43,523 nucleotides of DNA from Candidatus Buchananbacteria bacterium RIFCSPHIGHO2_01_FULL_44_11 (GCA_001817345.1 MHIE01000005.1:1-43523), one strand, 5' to 3'; shown: positions 26,862 through 36,635, counted from the stretch's first letter. The notes: generated by a model from the letters alone, not told the origin. Translations and numbers: made by a program.

Positions 26862-26945
26862 AAAATTCTGATTGGTTCCCCAGCTACTGAAGGTCAGAAT
26901 TTTTTCGCTCGCAATTTGTTTTAGACCTCAGTGTCTGTCTAAAAC
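26862..26945 (+). promoter_or_regulatory. structured leader of the rpsA-like gene (two hairpins)
   Basis: AAAATTCTGA/TCAGAATTTT followed by T run; GTTTTAGAC/GTCTAAAAC. Confidence 0.6.
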
Positions 26946-26962
26946 AGAACTAATAATTAACT

Positions 26963-28171
26963 ATGACAACCAGTAAACTCAATAGAATTAAAGTAGAAGA
27001 GAAACCAACCTCTCAGTTATCCAAATTATTGGCTGAGGGGGATTTTATTAAAATTCCAAAAGTTGGCGAATTGGTTAAAGGCACGGTCATTGATATCTCC
27101 AAGTCTGAAGTCCGGATTGATATTGACGGATTAACGACCGGGGTCGTCCGGGGCCGGGAATTTTACGATGAATCAAGTGAATCCGGCAGTCTGAAGGCGG
27201 GAGACGTGATTGAAGCGACAGTGATTGACTTAGAAAACGAGAACGGCGAGATGGAACTTTCATTGCGTTTTGCCAGTCACCAAAGAGCTTGGGATGGTTT
27301 GGCTAATCTCAGGGGCAGCGGTGAAATCGTCAACGTGGAAATTACCGATGCCAATAAAGGTGGTTTAATGGTCAAGGTCGGAAAAATTCCGGGCTTTTTG
27401 CCGGTTTCCCAGCTTTCGCCGGAACACTATCCGCGCGTCCCGGGCGGCGATAAAAACCGAATTTTAGAAAGACTGCGCAGCTACATCGGCAAGAAATTTG
27501 AAGTTAAAGTCATGGATACGGCCGAAGCGGAAGATAAATTAATTGTTTCTGAAAAATTAGTCTGGGAAGAAAAACAAAAAGAAGTTATTGCCAGCTTTAA
27601 GGTCGGTACCGTAGTTGAAGGCAAAATTACGGCCGTGACTGATTTTGGCGTTTTTGTTGAATTTGGCCAGAACCTTGAAGGCTTGATTCACATTTCCGAA
27701 CTGGCCTGGCAGCGGATTGATGACCCCGGCAATTTATTTAAGGTCGGCGACTTAGTCAAAGCGGAAATAATTAACATTGACGGTTCTAAAATATTTCTTT
27801 CAACTAAAAAACTTAAAAAAGACCCTTGGTCAGAAATCAGCAAACGTTACCAAGTTGGCCAGGTGGTTTCGGGCAAGATTTTAAAGATTAACCTCTTCGG
27901 CCTGTTCGTCGAATTGGATCCGGAAATTCACGGTTTAGCCCACATCTCCGAGCTTAATCTTGAACCGAATAGAGACTTAAAAGACCAGATCAAAATCGGG
28001 GATGTTCTGGAATTCAAAATTATTTCAGTTGAACCCATGCAGCATCGTTTGGGTCTGAGCCAGAAAGCGGCTTTACCTAAACCGGCCAAAAAACCGGTGG
28101 CTGAAAACGCACCGGAACCAACCGGCACTCCAGTCCCGACCCCGGCCGAGCCAATCAATCCTCAAAGCTAA
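26963..28171 (+). CDS. rpsA: 30S ribosomal protein S1-like (four S1 domains)
   Basis: Repeated S1 motifs (VVEGKITAVTDFGVFVEFGQNLEGLIHISEL). Confidence 0.9.
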   Translation: MTTSKLNRIKVEEKPTSQLSKLLAEGDFIKIPKVGELVKGTVIDISKSEVRIDIDGLTTGVVRGREFYDESSESGSLKAGDVIEATVIDLENENGEMELSLRFASHQRAWDGLANLRGSGEIVNVEITDANKGGLMVKVGKIPGFLPVSQLSPEHYPRVPGGDKNRILERLRSYIGKKFEVKVMDTAEAEDKLIVSEKLVWEEKQKEVIASFKVGTVVEGKITAVTDFGVFVEFGQNLEGLIHISELAWQRIDDPGNLFKVGDLVKAEIINIDGSKIFLSTKKLKKDPWSEISKRYQVGQVVSGKILKINLFGLFVELDPEIHGLAHISELNLEPNRDLKDQIKIGDVLEFKIISVEPMQHRLGLSQKAALPKPAKKPVAENAPEPTGTPVPTPAEPINPQS

Positions 28172-28253
28172 ATTGATTTAAGGAAAAACCACGGCGCCGT
28201 CCAATAACGTCTTGTTGGTTTTTTCTAAACCCGGTATAATATATTTAAGAGCT

Positions 28254-30116
28254 ATGAAAAACTTTGCCAAAAATTTTTTGATTATTTTTCTGATTTTTGT
28301 TTTTATCTCTTCTTTGTTTAGCTTTTATATTGCTCCGGAAAAAGAGAAAGAACAGATCGGCATTTTGGCCGTGGTGGAAAAAATCAACCTTGGTCAGGTG
28401 GATTCGATTAAAATTATTGATAATCAATTAATCATCGGTTTAAAAGACGGGACTGAAGTCGAGGCGGCCAAAGAAGTTAATGAGCCTTTGAGCACTTTGC
28501 TGAAGAATTTTAATGTTGATCCGGAAAAGCTCAAAGAGGTAAAAATCAGCGTTGAAGAAGACCGTAGCCTTAATTTTTGGCTGGCGGCCTTATTGCCTTT
28601 TCTGCTGCCATTTTTAATCATCGCCGCTTTTATCTACTTTATGATGCGCCAAGTCCAGGGCGCCAACAGCAAGGCCCTGATGTTTGGTCAGAGCCGGGCG
28701 CGCGAATCCTCGCCCCAAGACCGACGCAATCGCGTTACTTTTAAAGACGTGGCTGGCGTCAGAGAAGCCAAGGAAGAGCTGAAAGAAATCATTGATTTTT
28801 TAAAAAATTCTCGGAAGTTCACGAATTTGGGCGCCCGGATTCCCCGCGGCGTCTTATTGGTCGGCCCGCCGGGCACTGGTAAAACTTTATTGGCTCGAGC
28901 CGTGGCCGGAGAAGCCAACGTGCCATTCTTTAGCATTTCCGGTTCGGAATTCGTCGAGATGTTTGTCGGTGTTGGCGCTTCCCGGGTCCGCGATTTATTC
29001 AAGAAAGCCAAAAAGAACAGCCCCTGCATTGTTTTTGTTGATGAGCTTGACGCCGTTGGCCGCCAGCGCGGCGCCGGCCTGGGCGGTTCTAACGATGAGC
29101 GGGAACAAACCTTAAACCAGATTTTAGTGGAAATGGACGGTTTTGACGTTGAGACCAATATTATCGTGATGGCGGCGACCAACCGGCCGGATATTTTAGA
29201 CCCGGCCCTACTGCGGCCCGGCCGATTTGACCGGCGGGTGATTTTGGATTTTCCCGACATTAACGACCGGGAAGAAATTTTGCAGGTTCATGCCCGCAAA
29301 AAGCCCTTAGCTAAAGACGTTAATCTGCGCCGGGTGGCCGAGCGCACCCCGGGTTTTACCGGCGCTGATCTGAACAATTTATTAAACGAAGCGGCTTTAC
29401 TGGCCGCCCGGCGCGATAAAACCAAAATTGAACTGATTGATATTTTGGAAAGTATTGAAAAAGTGATGCTCGGGCCGGAAAGAAAAGGCCGAGTGGTCCA
29501 GGATAAAGAAAAAAAGATTACCGCTTATCATGAAGCCGGTCACGCCCTCTTGGCTCACGAGTTGGCCGGCGCCGATCCGGTTCAGAAAGTCTCAATTATT
29601 TCTCGGGGCCGGGCGGCGGGCTACACCTTAAAAATGCCGGAGCACGACAAAAATTTTCATAGCCGTTCTGAGTTTATTGACGAACTGGCGGTGTTATTAG
29701 CCGGCTACACGGCTGAAAAAGAAATTTTTGGCGATATCACGACCGGCGCTTCCAACGATTTGAAGGTCGCGACTAAGCTTGCCAAGCGGCTGATTACCGA
29801 ATACGGCATGAGCGAGGCTTTGGGTGCCCGGACTTTCGGCGATCGCGAAGAATTGATATTTTTAGGCCGGGAGATAACCGAGCAGCGCGATTACAGCGAA
29901 AAAGTGGCTGAAGCGATTGACAAAGAAATCAGTCTATTGATCGGTGATGCCGTCAAGACGGCCCGTGAGGTTATCAAAAAGATGCGGCCCAAGATGGAAG
30001 AAATTGTCAGGATCCTTTTGGAAAAAGAAACAATTGAGCGAGATGAATTTGAGGCCATTTTTACCAGCGGCCCAAAAGTTAATCCCAAGCCGGCAGCGGT
30101 GATAGCCTCAAGGTAA
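28254..30116 (+). CDS. ftsH: ATP-dependent zinc metalloprotease FtsH
   Basis: [24 protein letters not shown]; start moved from track position 28212 to the ATG after TATAAT (28235-28240). Confidence 0.95.
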   Translation: MKNFAKNFLIIFLIFVFISSLFSFYIAPEKEKEQIGILAVVEKINLGQVDSIKIIDNQLIIGLKDGTEVEAAKEVNEPLSTLLKNFNVDPEKLKEVKISVEEDRSLNFWLAALLPFLLPFLIIAAFIYFMMRQVQGANSKALMFGQSRARESSPQDRRNRVTFKDVAGVREAKEELKEIIDFLKNSRKFTNLGARIPRGVLLVGPPGTGKTLLARAVAGEANVPFFSISGSEFVEMFVGVGASRVRDLFKKAKKNSPCIVFVDELDAVGRQRGAGLGGSNDEREQTLNQILVEMDGFDVETNIIVMAATNRPDILDPALLRPGRFDRRVILDFPDINDREEILQVHARKKPLAKDVNLRRVAERTPGFTGADLNNLLNEAALLAARRDKTKIELIDILESIEKVMLGPERKGRVVQDKEKKITAYHEAGHALLAHELAGADPVQKVSIISRGRAAGYTLKMPEHDKNFHSRSEFIDELAVLLAGYTAEKEIFGDITTGASNDLKVATKLAKRLITEYGMSEALGARTFGDREELIFLGREITEQRDYSEKVAEAIDKEISLLIGDAVKTAREVIKKMRPKMEEIVRILLEKETIERDEFEAIFTSGPKVNPKPAAVIASR

Positions 30117-30325
30117 GCTTGAGGTGATAAATTACAAATTCCAAATCTCAAGATCCAAATAAATCTCAAATCGCAATATTAAAAACCCAAGACACTAATT
30201 CCGGGCGTTTGTAATTTTGACTTTTTACGTTGTAATTTATTTGGGATTTGGAACTTGGTGCTTATATTCCAGGATTTACACATATTGATTAATATTTTTT
30301 AGAAATAACTGACTTCTAACGGGAT

Positions 30326-31273
30326 ATGCCGACTTATCGTCAAATTTTATTCAAGGCGTTAAATATCGCTTTAACCCATCGGTCGCTTTGGTTTTTTGGT
30401 TTTTTTACCGCTTTATTCGGCGCCGGTGGTGAAATTGAATTACTTTTGCAGAGCAGTTCCTTGGGCGAAAATCAAGGCGTGATTGTTAGCTTTTTTGCCG
30501 GCTTTTTTGAGGGCGGTTTTTTTAACGCCGCCACCTTATCCGGTCTTTTTAATTTAATGCTGTCCCAGCCGTTCTCATTTTTAATATTTTTATTTTTACT
30601 GACTTTAGTTTTAGCCGCCATGGTTTTAGTCGTTTGGCTATTGATTGTCAGCCAGGTGGCTCTAGTCAACGGTGCTTTGTTGGTTTTAAAAAATCAGTCG
30701 GTTAGTTGGTCCGAGTCTTTCAAGGTTGGTATGGCTAATTTTTGGCCGATTTTTTTCATTAACACTTTGCTTAAAGTCATCAGTTGGGGCCTTTTGGCGG
30801 TCTTGGCCGCACTAACCGTTCTGAATTTTTCCGGCCTGACGCCGCTGTTTGTGTTTGGTTTTATGCTTTTTGTCTGGCTGATTCTGTTCTTATCTTTTAT
30901 TACCAAATACGCGATTTTATTTATTGTCACTAAAAAACAACAGGCCGGTCAGGCGGTTAAAGGCGCCTTAAACTTGTTTTCTAAAAATTGGTTATTAAGT
31001 TTGGAAGTGGCCGTTACCCTGTTTGTGATCTACTGGCTGGTTAACTCCGCTTTTTTGGTACTCTTCCGTGAGGTCATGGCTTATGTTTTGTTTCAGCGGC
31101 CAGGCGCCATTGGCGGTTATATTTTTTTCAGTTTTGTTATTTTTGCGTTTTTGCAAATGCTTTTGGCGGTTTTTCATTGGATCAGCTGGGTGATAGTTTT
31201 TCAGATTTTGAATAATAAACAGCTGGCGTTTAACAGTCGATTAGTCGACGGTTTCAAGAAAATATTCGGTTAA
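30326..31273 (+). CDS. hypothetical polytopic membrane protein
   Basis: Six or more predicted TM segments. Confidence 0.65.
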   Translation: MPTYRQILFKALNIALTHRSLWFFGFFTALFGAGGEIELLLQSSSLGENQGVIVSFFAGFFEGGFFNAATLSGLFNLMLSQPFSFLIFLFLLTLVLAAMVLVVWLLIVSQVALVNGALLVLKNQSVSWSESFKVGMANFWPIFFINTLLKVISWGLLAVLAALTVLNFSGLTPLFVFGFMLFVWLILFLSFITKYAILFIVTKKQQAGQAVKGALNLFSKNWLLSLEVAVTLFVIYWLVNSAFLVLFREVMAYVLFQRPGAIGGYIFFSFVIFAFLQMLLAVFHWISWVIVFQILNNKQLAFNSRLVDGFKKIFG

Positions 31274-31336
31274 ATACCGTTTCAGTTTTCATTTGTGTCC
31301 CCGCCCCTGGGGGTTTTTATTTTTACCGTAAACTAG

Positions 31337-31342
31337 TATAAT
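31337..31342 (+). promoter_or_regulatory. -10 box immediately upstream of the PilB/GspE gene
   Basis: TATAAT ends 7 nt before the ATG. Confidence 0.55.
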
Positions 31343-31348
31343 GACAGT

Positions 31349-33085
31349 ATGACGGAAAAAAATTCCTCAATTGAAGATTTGACCGGCAGCCAATCGCTCA
31401 AAATTGCCACCAATGAAAAGGCGGAACAGTTTAGCGACAAAATGCGCGAAATCGGTCTGAAAGAAAAAGAGCGGGAAGCGGCCAGTCGGGCTCAGCTAAT
31501 GGGCGTTCAATATATCAACTTAGCCGGGTTTCCCATCAGCCCGGAATCTTTAGTCGTTATTACCCAGGCCGAGGCGGAGAAACTCAAAGCGGTTTGTTTT
31601 TTTCTGGGCGCGGACAGTTTGCGAATTGGCGGCCTGGATCCAAAAAATCCGGAGCTCTTAAGTTTGGCCGCTGTATTGGAAAAGAAACTTCATGCCCAGG
31701 TCACTATTTACCTTATTTCTCAGCACAGTTTTGATTTTGCCTTGAAACTTTACGATGCCGTGCCAAAAATCAGGAAATTTGTCAGTGGCGTGGAAATCAC
31801 TGAAGAAGAAATTAGAAAATTTGAAAAGGAAATTAAAACCTTTCGTGATTTAAACGATAAGCTTAGCGAAGTCTCGGTGACCGACATGCTGACGCTGATT
31901 ATTTCCGCGGCGATCAAGGCTCGTTCCTCGGACATACACGTTGAGGCCGAAGAAAAAGAAGTTAAGGTCCGGTTTCGGATTGACGGTTTGTTGCACGAAG
32001 TCGCCATTTTAGAAACTAAGGTCTGGCCGCAAATTATCACCCGGATTAAGCTGGTTTCTAAACTAAAAATCAACATCGAGGACCGGCCCCAAGACGGCCG
32101 CTTCACGATTTTTATGACCAACGAAAAAATTGACGTCAGAGTCTCCACTTTGCCGACCGCCTACGGCGAAAGTGTGGTCATGCGGCTTTTAATGTCTTCG
32201 GCTATTGGTTTAGCTTTTGAAGAGTTGGGCCTGCGCGGCAAAGCTTTTGAAGCTTTAAAAATGGAAATTCAGAAACCCAATGGCATGATTGTCACCACCG
32301 GCCCGACCGGTTCAGGCAAAACTACCACGCTTTACGCGGTTTTAAATAAGTTGAACAATTCGGAAACTAAAATTATTACCATTGAAGACCCGATTGAGTA
32401 TAAATTGGGTGGTATTAATCAAAGCCAGGTTGATCGAACCAAAGGCTACACTTTCGCCTCAGGCTTGCGCAATATCTTGCGTCAGGACCCCGATATCGTT
32501 ATGGTCGGTGAAATCCGCGATTTAGAAACGGCGGAAATCGCCATCAATGCCTCTTTAACCGGTCATCTAGTCATCAGCACTTTACACACCAACGACGCGG
32601 CCGGTACCATTCCCCGCCTGCTTTCGATGCGGGTTAAGCCGTTTTTACTCGCCCCGGCGATTAACGCCATGATGGGCCAGCGCTTAATTCGGCGTATTTG
32701 CAGTCATTGTAAGCAGGAGACGGAACTGGACAACCGGACGCTTTCGCGGGTGATGACGATTTTGTCCGAAATTCCCGAGCAGTCGGGTTTTAAAATTCCG
32801 GCGCCGGATTTAAAGAAACTAAAGTTTTACCAAGGCGGCGGCTGCGAAGAATGCCAGGGCCTGGGGTATAAAGGCCGAATCGGCATTTATGAAGTGATGA
32901 CCATGGACAGAAAAGTGGAGAATTTAATTTTGTCGGCTCACGTTTCCGAATACGACATGCGGGCCATTGCCGTGGAAAACGGCATGATTACGATGATTCA
33001 AGACGGTTTACTTAAAGCCGTTGACGGCATTACGACAGTTGATGAAGTCTTTAGGGTGGCTAAAGACATTACGGCTAAATTGTAA
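31349..33085 (+). CDS. type II secretion / type IV pilus assembly ATPase (GspE/PilB family)
   Basis: RSSDIHVEAEEKEVKVRFRIDG, TTGPTGSGKTTTLYAVL, GEIRDLETAEIA, C..C zinc motif CSHCKQ...CEECQG. Confidence 0.95.
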   Translation: MTEKNSSIEDLTGSQSLKIATNEKAEQFSDKMREIGLKEKEREAASRAQLMGVQYINLAGFPISPESLVVITQAEAEKLKAVCFFLGADSLRIGGLDPKNPELLSLAAVLEKKLHAQVTIYLISQHSFDFALKLYDAVPKIRKFVSGVEITEEEIRKFEKEIKTFRDLNDKLSEVSVTDMLTLIISAAIKARSSDIHVEAEEKEVKVRFRIDGLLHEVAILETKVWPQIITRIKLVSKLKINIEDRPQDGRFTIFMTNEKIDVRVSTLPTAYGESVVMRLLMSSAIGLAFEELGLRGKAFEALKMEIQKPNGMIVTTGPTGSGKTTTLYAVLNKLNNSETKIITIEDPIEYKLGGINQSQVDRTKGYTFASGLRNILRQDPDIVMVGEIRDLETAEIAINASLTGHLVISTLHTNDAAGTIPRLLSMRVKPFLLAPAINAMMGQRLIRRICSHCKQETELDNRTLSRVMTILSEIPEQSGFKIPAPDLKKLKFYQGGGCEECQGLGYKGRIGIYEVMTMDRKVENLILSAHVSEYDMRAIAVENGMITMIQDGLLKAVDGITTVDEVFRVAKDITAKL

Positions 33086-33092
33086 ATTCATT

Positions 33093-33167
33093 AAAAAGGG
33101 TGTAATACCCAGCAGCTTGCTGCGTAAGAAGTTGGCGGAGCAAGCTCTGCGGTCAATACCCTTTATT
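33093..33167. repeat. palindromic dispersed repeat, copy 2
   Basis: AAAAAGGGTGTAATACCC-[hairpin]-TGCGTAAGAAGTTGGCGGAGCAAGCTCTGCGGTCAATACCCTTTATT. Confidence 0.85.
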
Positions 33168-33186
33168 TATCAAGGAAAAGTCCGGA

Positions 33187-33807
33187 TTATTCTTTTGGAC
33201 TTTCGCTGCTAGAGTCGCCGGATAAAAACCAATTAGGCATATGTTCATCAGTTAGCCTTTCGACCTCTTCTTCGGTCAGGCCGTTAATGTTATGGTGTTC
33301 CTTTAGCTGGTTGATTAAACTGGATCTGGCTTCGGGGAATGACTGAAAACCGTTTTGACTGGGGTCAAGAAAACCTTTTCTGGTTATCCAATTTTTATTA
33401 AACTCTTTTTCATCCTCTTCTTCTTCCAACTCAAAACGACTGTGGATTTTTGGGTCGGGTTTGAAGTTGCCCAATATCGCTTCAAGTAAAATCGCATGGC
33501 TAGTGTGTCCCTCGGCGTAGTACTTTTTAGCCGGGTCGTGCCGGCTTTCCAGTATGGTAAAAGCTCTGATTCGCCTCCCGGTTTCTGGTGACGGCAGAAT
33601 AAGACAGTTATCTTTTAGTATTATATATTTAGCCAAGATAAAATCTCTGGTGTCTGATATTTTTTCTTCTTCGACTTGTCCTACTTTCTCTACTTTGCCC
33701 TGGGCGTGGACTTCTTTGTACACCGGTTCGGTTGGTTCGTTGGTGGCTTTTGGTATCCTTGGTGTTTCGCCGATAGGTAATTCCGGGTTTTCTTTGTGTT
33801 TACTCAT
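33187..33807 (-). CDS. hypothetical protein
   Basis: 206-aa ORF, acidic low-complexity segment; no family recognised. Confidence 0.6.
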   Translation of the reverse strand: MSKHKENPELPIGETPRIPKATNEPTEPVYKEVHAQGKVEKVGQVEEEKISDTRDFILAKYIILKDNCLILPSPETGRRIRAFTILESRHDPAKKYYAEGHTSHAILLEAILGNFKPDPKIHSRFELEEEEDEKEFNKNWITRKGFLDPSQNGFQSFPEARSSLINQLKEHHNINGLTEEEVERLTDEHMPNWFLSGDSSSESPKE

Positions 33808-33809
33808 AA

Positions 33810-34241
33810 TTATCTGTTATTAAAATTTATATTTCTCTGGTTATTTTTTTTACCCAATTTTAGTTTAACATTAAGGATTTTTTTAGGCAAAATCTTTTTA
33901 ACTTTTGCCGGCCATTCAATTAAAACCACGGTATCGTTTTGGCCGAAATATTCCGGCGCGCCAATGGCCGCCAGCTCCTCGCTACCCTTGAGCCGGTAAC
34001 AGTCAATGTGCACCAATTTTTTGATTGGCCGGTTAGTCGCCCGATAAACTTTCATTAAAACAAAAGTCGGGCTGGTAATCGGTTTTTTAACGCCTAAACC
34101 CAGAGCAATGCCTTTAACCAAGGTAGTTTTGCCCGCGCCCAGCTCGCCACTTAAACCAAAAACTTCCCCGCCTTTAAGCTGGCTGGACAGTTTTTTACCT
34201 AAAGCCATGGTTTGCTTGGCTGACTGGGTTGAATAAAGCAT
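33810..34241 (-). CDS. tsaE: tRNA t6A synthesis ATPase TsaE
   Basis: [39 protein letters not shown]. Confidence 0.95.
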   Translation of the reverse strand: MLYSTQSAKQTMALGKKLSSQLKGGEVFGLSGELGAGKTTLVKGIALGLGVKKPITSPTFVLMKVYRATNRPIKKLVHIDCYRLKGSEELAAIGAPEYFGQNDTVVLIEWPAKVKKILPKKILNVKLKLGKKNNQRNINFNNR

Positions 34242-34247
34242 ATTGTT

Positions 34248-34314
34248 GTCATTCTGAACTTGATTCAGAATCTGTGATTATTAAGCTAGATCCTGAAATA
34301 AATTCAGGATGACG
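34248..34314. repeat. pair of inverted dispersed repeats of GTCAT-CTGAA...TTCAG type
   Basis: GTCATTCTGAACTTGATTCAGAATCT and AGATCCTGAAATAAATTCAGGATGAC. Confidence 0.8.
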
Positions 34315-34318
34315 ATTA

Positions 34319-35320
34319 CTATCTTATTTCCAGGTTCGGATCAGCGGTTAATTTTTGCCAGGGGCTGGGTTTGGCAAAGTAGCCGGCCGCGGCAATAATC
34401 GCGGCATTGTCGGTACAGAGTTTGATCGGCGGAACAATAAAACTCGCTTTAATTTTTCCAACGGCTTGGCCGAGCTCCACGCGCAGCTGACGGTTAGCCG
34501 CCACCCCGCCGGTCAGCATGACGGTTTTAGCTTTGTAATGCTGCGCCGCTTTAATGGTTTTTTGGACTAAGACGTCAGTCGCGGCTTGCTGAAAACTGGC
34601 GGCTAAATCAGCTTTAGTCTGTTGGTCAATTTTTGGCAGTTTGTTTTTAGTATAAAGCACGGCAGTTTTTAGCCCGGCAAAACTGAAGTTAAAATTCGGT
34701 TCATTAACCATCGGCCGGGGAAATTTAAAGGCGGCAGCATTACCGGTTTTCGCCAGTTTAGAAATCGCCGGCCCACCCGGATAGCCCAAGCCGAGCATCT
34801 GGGCGACTTTGTCAAAACTTTCACCGGCGGCGTCGTCCAGCGTCGCGCCGATTTTTTTCAGCGACTGGCTGCTCTTCATCAATATCAATTCCGTGTGGCC
34901 GCCGGAAACAATCAGGCAAAGGGCTGGGTAGCGAATTGGTTTATTTTCCAGCCAGCTGGAATAAAGATGGCCTTTTAGGTGGTTAGTGGCAATAATCGGT
35001 TTTTGCCATTGCTGGGCCAAGACCCGGGCGGTTTCTACGCCAATTAGCAGGGCGGTGATTAAGCCGGGGCCGGTCGTCGTGGCAATGCGGTCAATGCCGG
35101 CTGGTTTTACTTTCGCTTTGGTCAAAGCCTGGTTAATGACCGGCAGGATATTGATGATGTGGTTTCGGGCGGCCAGTTCCGGCACCACGCCGCCATAGGG
35201 CCGGTGGATGTCAATTTGGGACGAAACAATGCTGGATAATATAAAAAACCTACCTCGCTCTATTTTAAGAACGGAGGCGGCAGTCTCATCACAGCTAGTT
35301 TCAATACCGAGAATTATCAT
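34319..35320 (-). CDS. tsaD: tRNA N6-adenosine threonylcarbamoyltransferase TsaD
   Basis: ILGIETSCDETAASV, HLKGHLYSSW, VSGGHTELI. Confidence 0.97.
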   Translation of the reverse strand: MIILGIETSCDETAASVLKIERGRFFILSSIVSSQIDIHRPYGGVVPELAARNHIINILPVINQALTKAKVKPAGIDRIATTTGPGLITALLIGVETARVLAQQWQKPIIATNHLKGHLYSSWLENKPIRYPALCLIVSGGHTELILMKSSQSLKKIGATLDDAAGESFDKVAQMLGLGYPGGPAISKLAKTGNAAAFKFPRPMVNEPNFNFSFAGLKTAVLYTKNKLPKIDQQTKADLAASFQQAATDVLVQKTIKAAQHYKAKTVMLTGGVAANRQLRVELGQAVGKIKASFIVPPIKLCTDNAAIIAAAGYFAKPSPWQKLTADPNLEIR

Positions 35321-36021
35321 ATGCCTTTTAAATACTTTTGCCTTTTAGCCTCGGCAAATTTTTCAATCGCGTAACGCAGCATCGTTCGAGGCATTTGCCG
35401 GTGGTATTGCCGCAGAAATTTCTCTTCGGCTTTTTGGTCAATTTTGCCGGCTTCGCGCAGCATCCAGCCCGTCGCCTTATGAATCAGGTCGTACTTGTCG
35501 TTTAGCAGTAGCTTAGCGATTTTAAAAGTATCAGTCAACTCCCCTTTTTTGATAAAACTGTAAGTCGCCACAATGGCTATTCGTCTTGGCCATAAATTTT
35601 TTGACCGGGCCAGGCGATATAATATCGCCCTCGGTTTATTGAGTAAATGCTGCCCGACAATTCGTGGGGCTGACAAATCGACCAGATCCCAATTATTGAT
35701 ATTTTTAGTTTGGCCTAAATAAAATCGGAAAATTTTTTCTCTGCTCTTCTGGTCTGCTTTTGGGTACTGATTGGTCAGGATCATTAAAGCCGTTTGCCGC
35801 TGTTCATGAATTTTACTTTTTAGCAGCGCTTGAATCTCCGGCAGTGATAACGTTGAGTAGGTTTTGGCCACTTGGCGCTGTTGCGGGTTAGTTAATCCCC
35901 AAAAAATATCGCCGGCGCCGTATTGGCCTGATCCGGTTTTAAAAAACCGCTGGCTGATTTTTGCCCGTCTCGGGCTAGCCAGTTTTTTTAAGTCGGTTTT
36001 TAGTTGATTCAGTCTGGCCAT
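35317..36021 (-). CDS. DNA alkylation repair (AlkD-like HEAT-repeat) protein
   Basis: YGAGDIFWGLTNPQQRQVAKTY...NNWDLVDLSAPRIVG. Confidence 0.9.
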   Translation of the reverse strand: MARLNQLKTDLKKLASPRRAKISQRFFKTGSGQYGAGDIFWGLTNPQQRQVAKTYSTLSLPEIQALLKSKIHEQRQTALMILTNQYPKADQKSREKIFRFYLGQTKNINNWDLVDLSAPRIVGQHLLNKPRAILYRLARSKNLWPRRIAIVATYSFIKKGELTDTFKIAKLLLNDKYDLIHKATGWMLREAGKIDQKAEEKFLRQYHRQMPRTMLRYAIEKFAEAKRQKYLKGI

Positions 36022-36023
36022 GG

Positions 36024-36635
36024 TTAAATTTGATCAAAATCCACCCTGCGGGGTACGAGTTTGATGGTTGGTACGCTTAAGGTACTTAAAATAAATTTAA
36101 TGACGATATTAATGAAAATAATTTCCATCACTGTTTTAAGCGGCAAAACGCCCAGGAAGGCAATGGTGCCAAAAATCAGGCTGTCAATAATTAAACCAGC
36201 CAGATTGCTTAAAAATGTTGCCATTAAATCATTAAGTTTTTTATAGACAGCGCTGAATATCTCCGTGTCAATCAATTCGGAAACAATCTGGGCAAAAATA
36301 CTGGCTAAGACAATCCGGCCGACTGGCAGTAGAATTTGTTCGTAGGCTTGCTGGAACGGCCAGGCTGGGTCAGGTGTCATTTTGCCAATCAGCCAAAACA
36401 GCGCTACCATCAATAAATTCAGCGCCGCGGCGATAATCACTAGCTGGCGGGCGTTATTTTTACCCCAGGTTTTATGGACGAAATCGCGCAAGGTAAAAGT
36501 TAGTGGGTAGATTACCGTGCCGCCGTCGACCGCCAAATTAAAAAAAGGAATTAGGACGATTTTAGTCGAGAGGACATTAGCAATCAGTTGTGAGGCAATG
36601 TAGAGGGCGCTGCTTACTAACCCAAGATTAATCAT
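36024..36635 (-). CDS. VUT family (YhhQ-like) queuosine precursor transporter
   Basis: Multi-TM, LTFTLRDFVHKTWGKNNAR, SELIDTEIFS. Confidence 0.85.
   Translation of the reverse strand: MINLGLVSSALYIASQLIANVLSTKIVLIPFFNLAVDGGTVIYPLTFTLRDFVHKTWGKNNARQLVIIAAALNLLMVALFWLIGKMTPDPAWPFQQAYEQILLPVGRIVLASIFAQIVSELIDTEIFSAVYKKLNDLMATFLSNLAGLIIDSLIFGTIAFLGVLPLKTVMEIIFINIVIKFILSTLSVPTIKLVPRRVDFDQI

Noticed and set aside
28688-29260. 190-aa minus ORF opposite ftsH
   Set aside because: Shadow ORF of the conserved AAA domain; serine/proline-rich composition typical of antisense frames.
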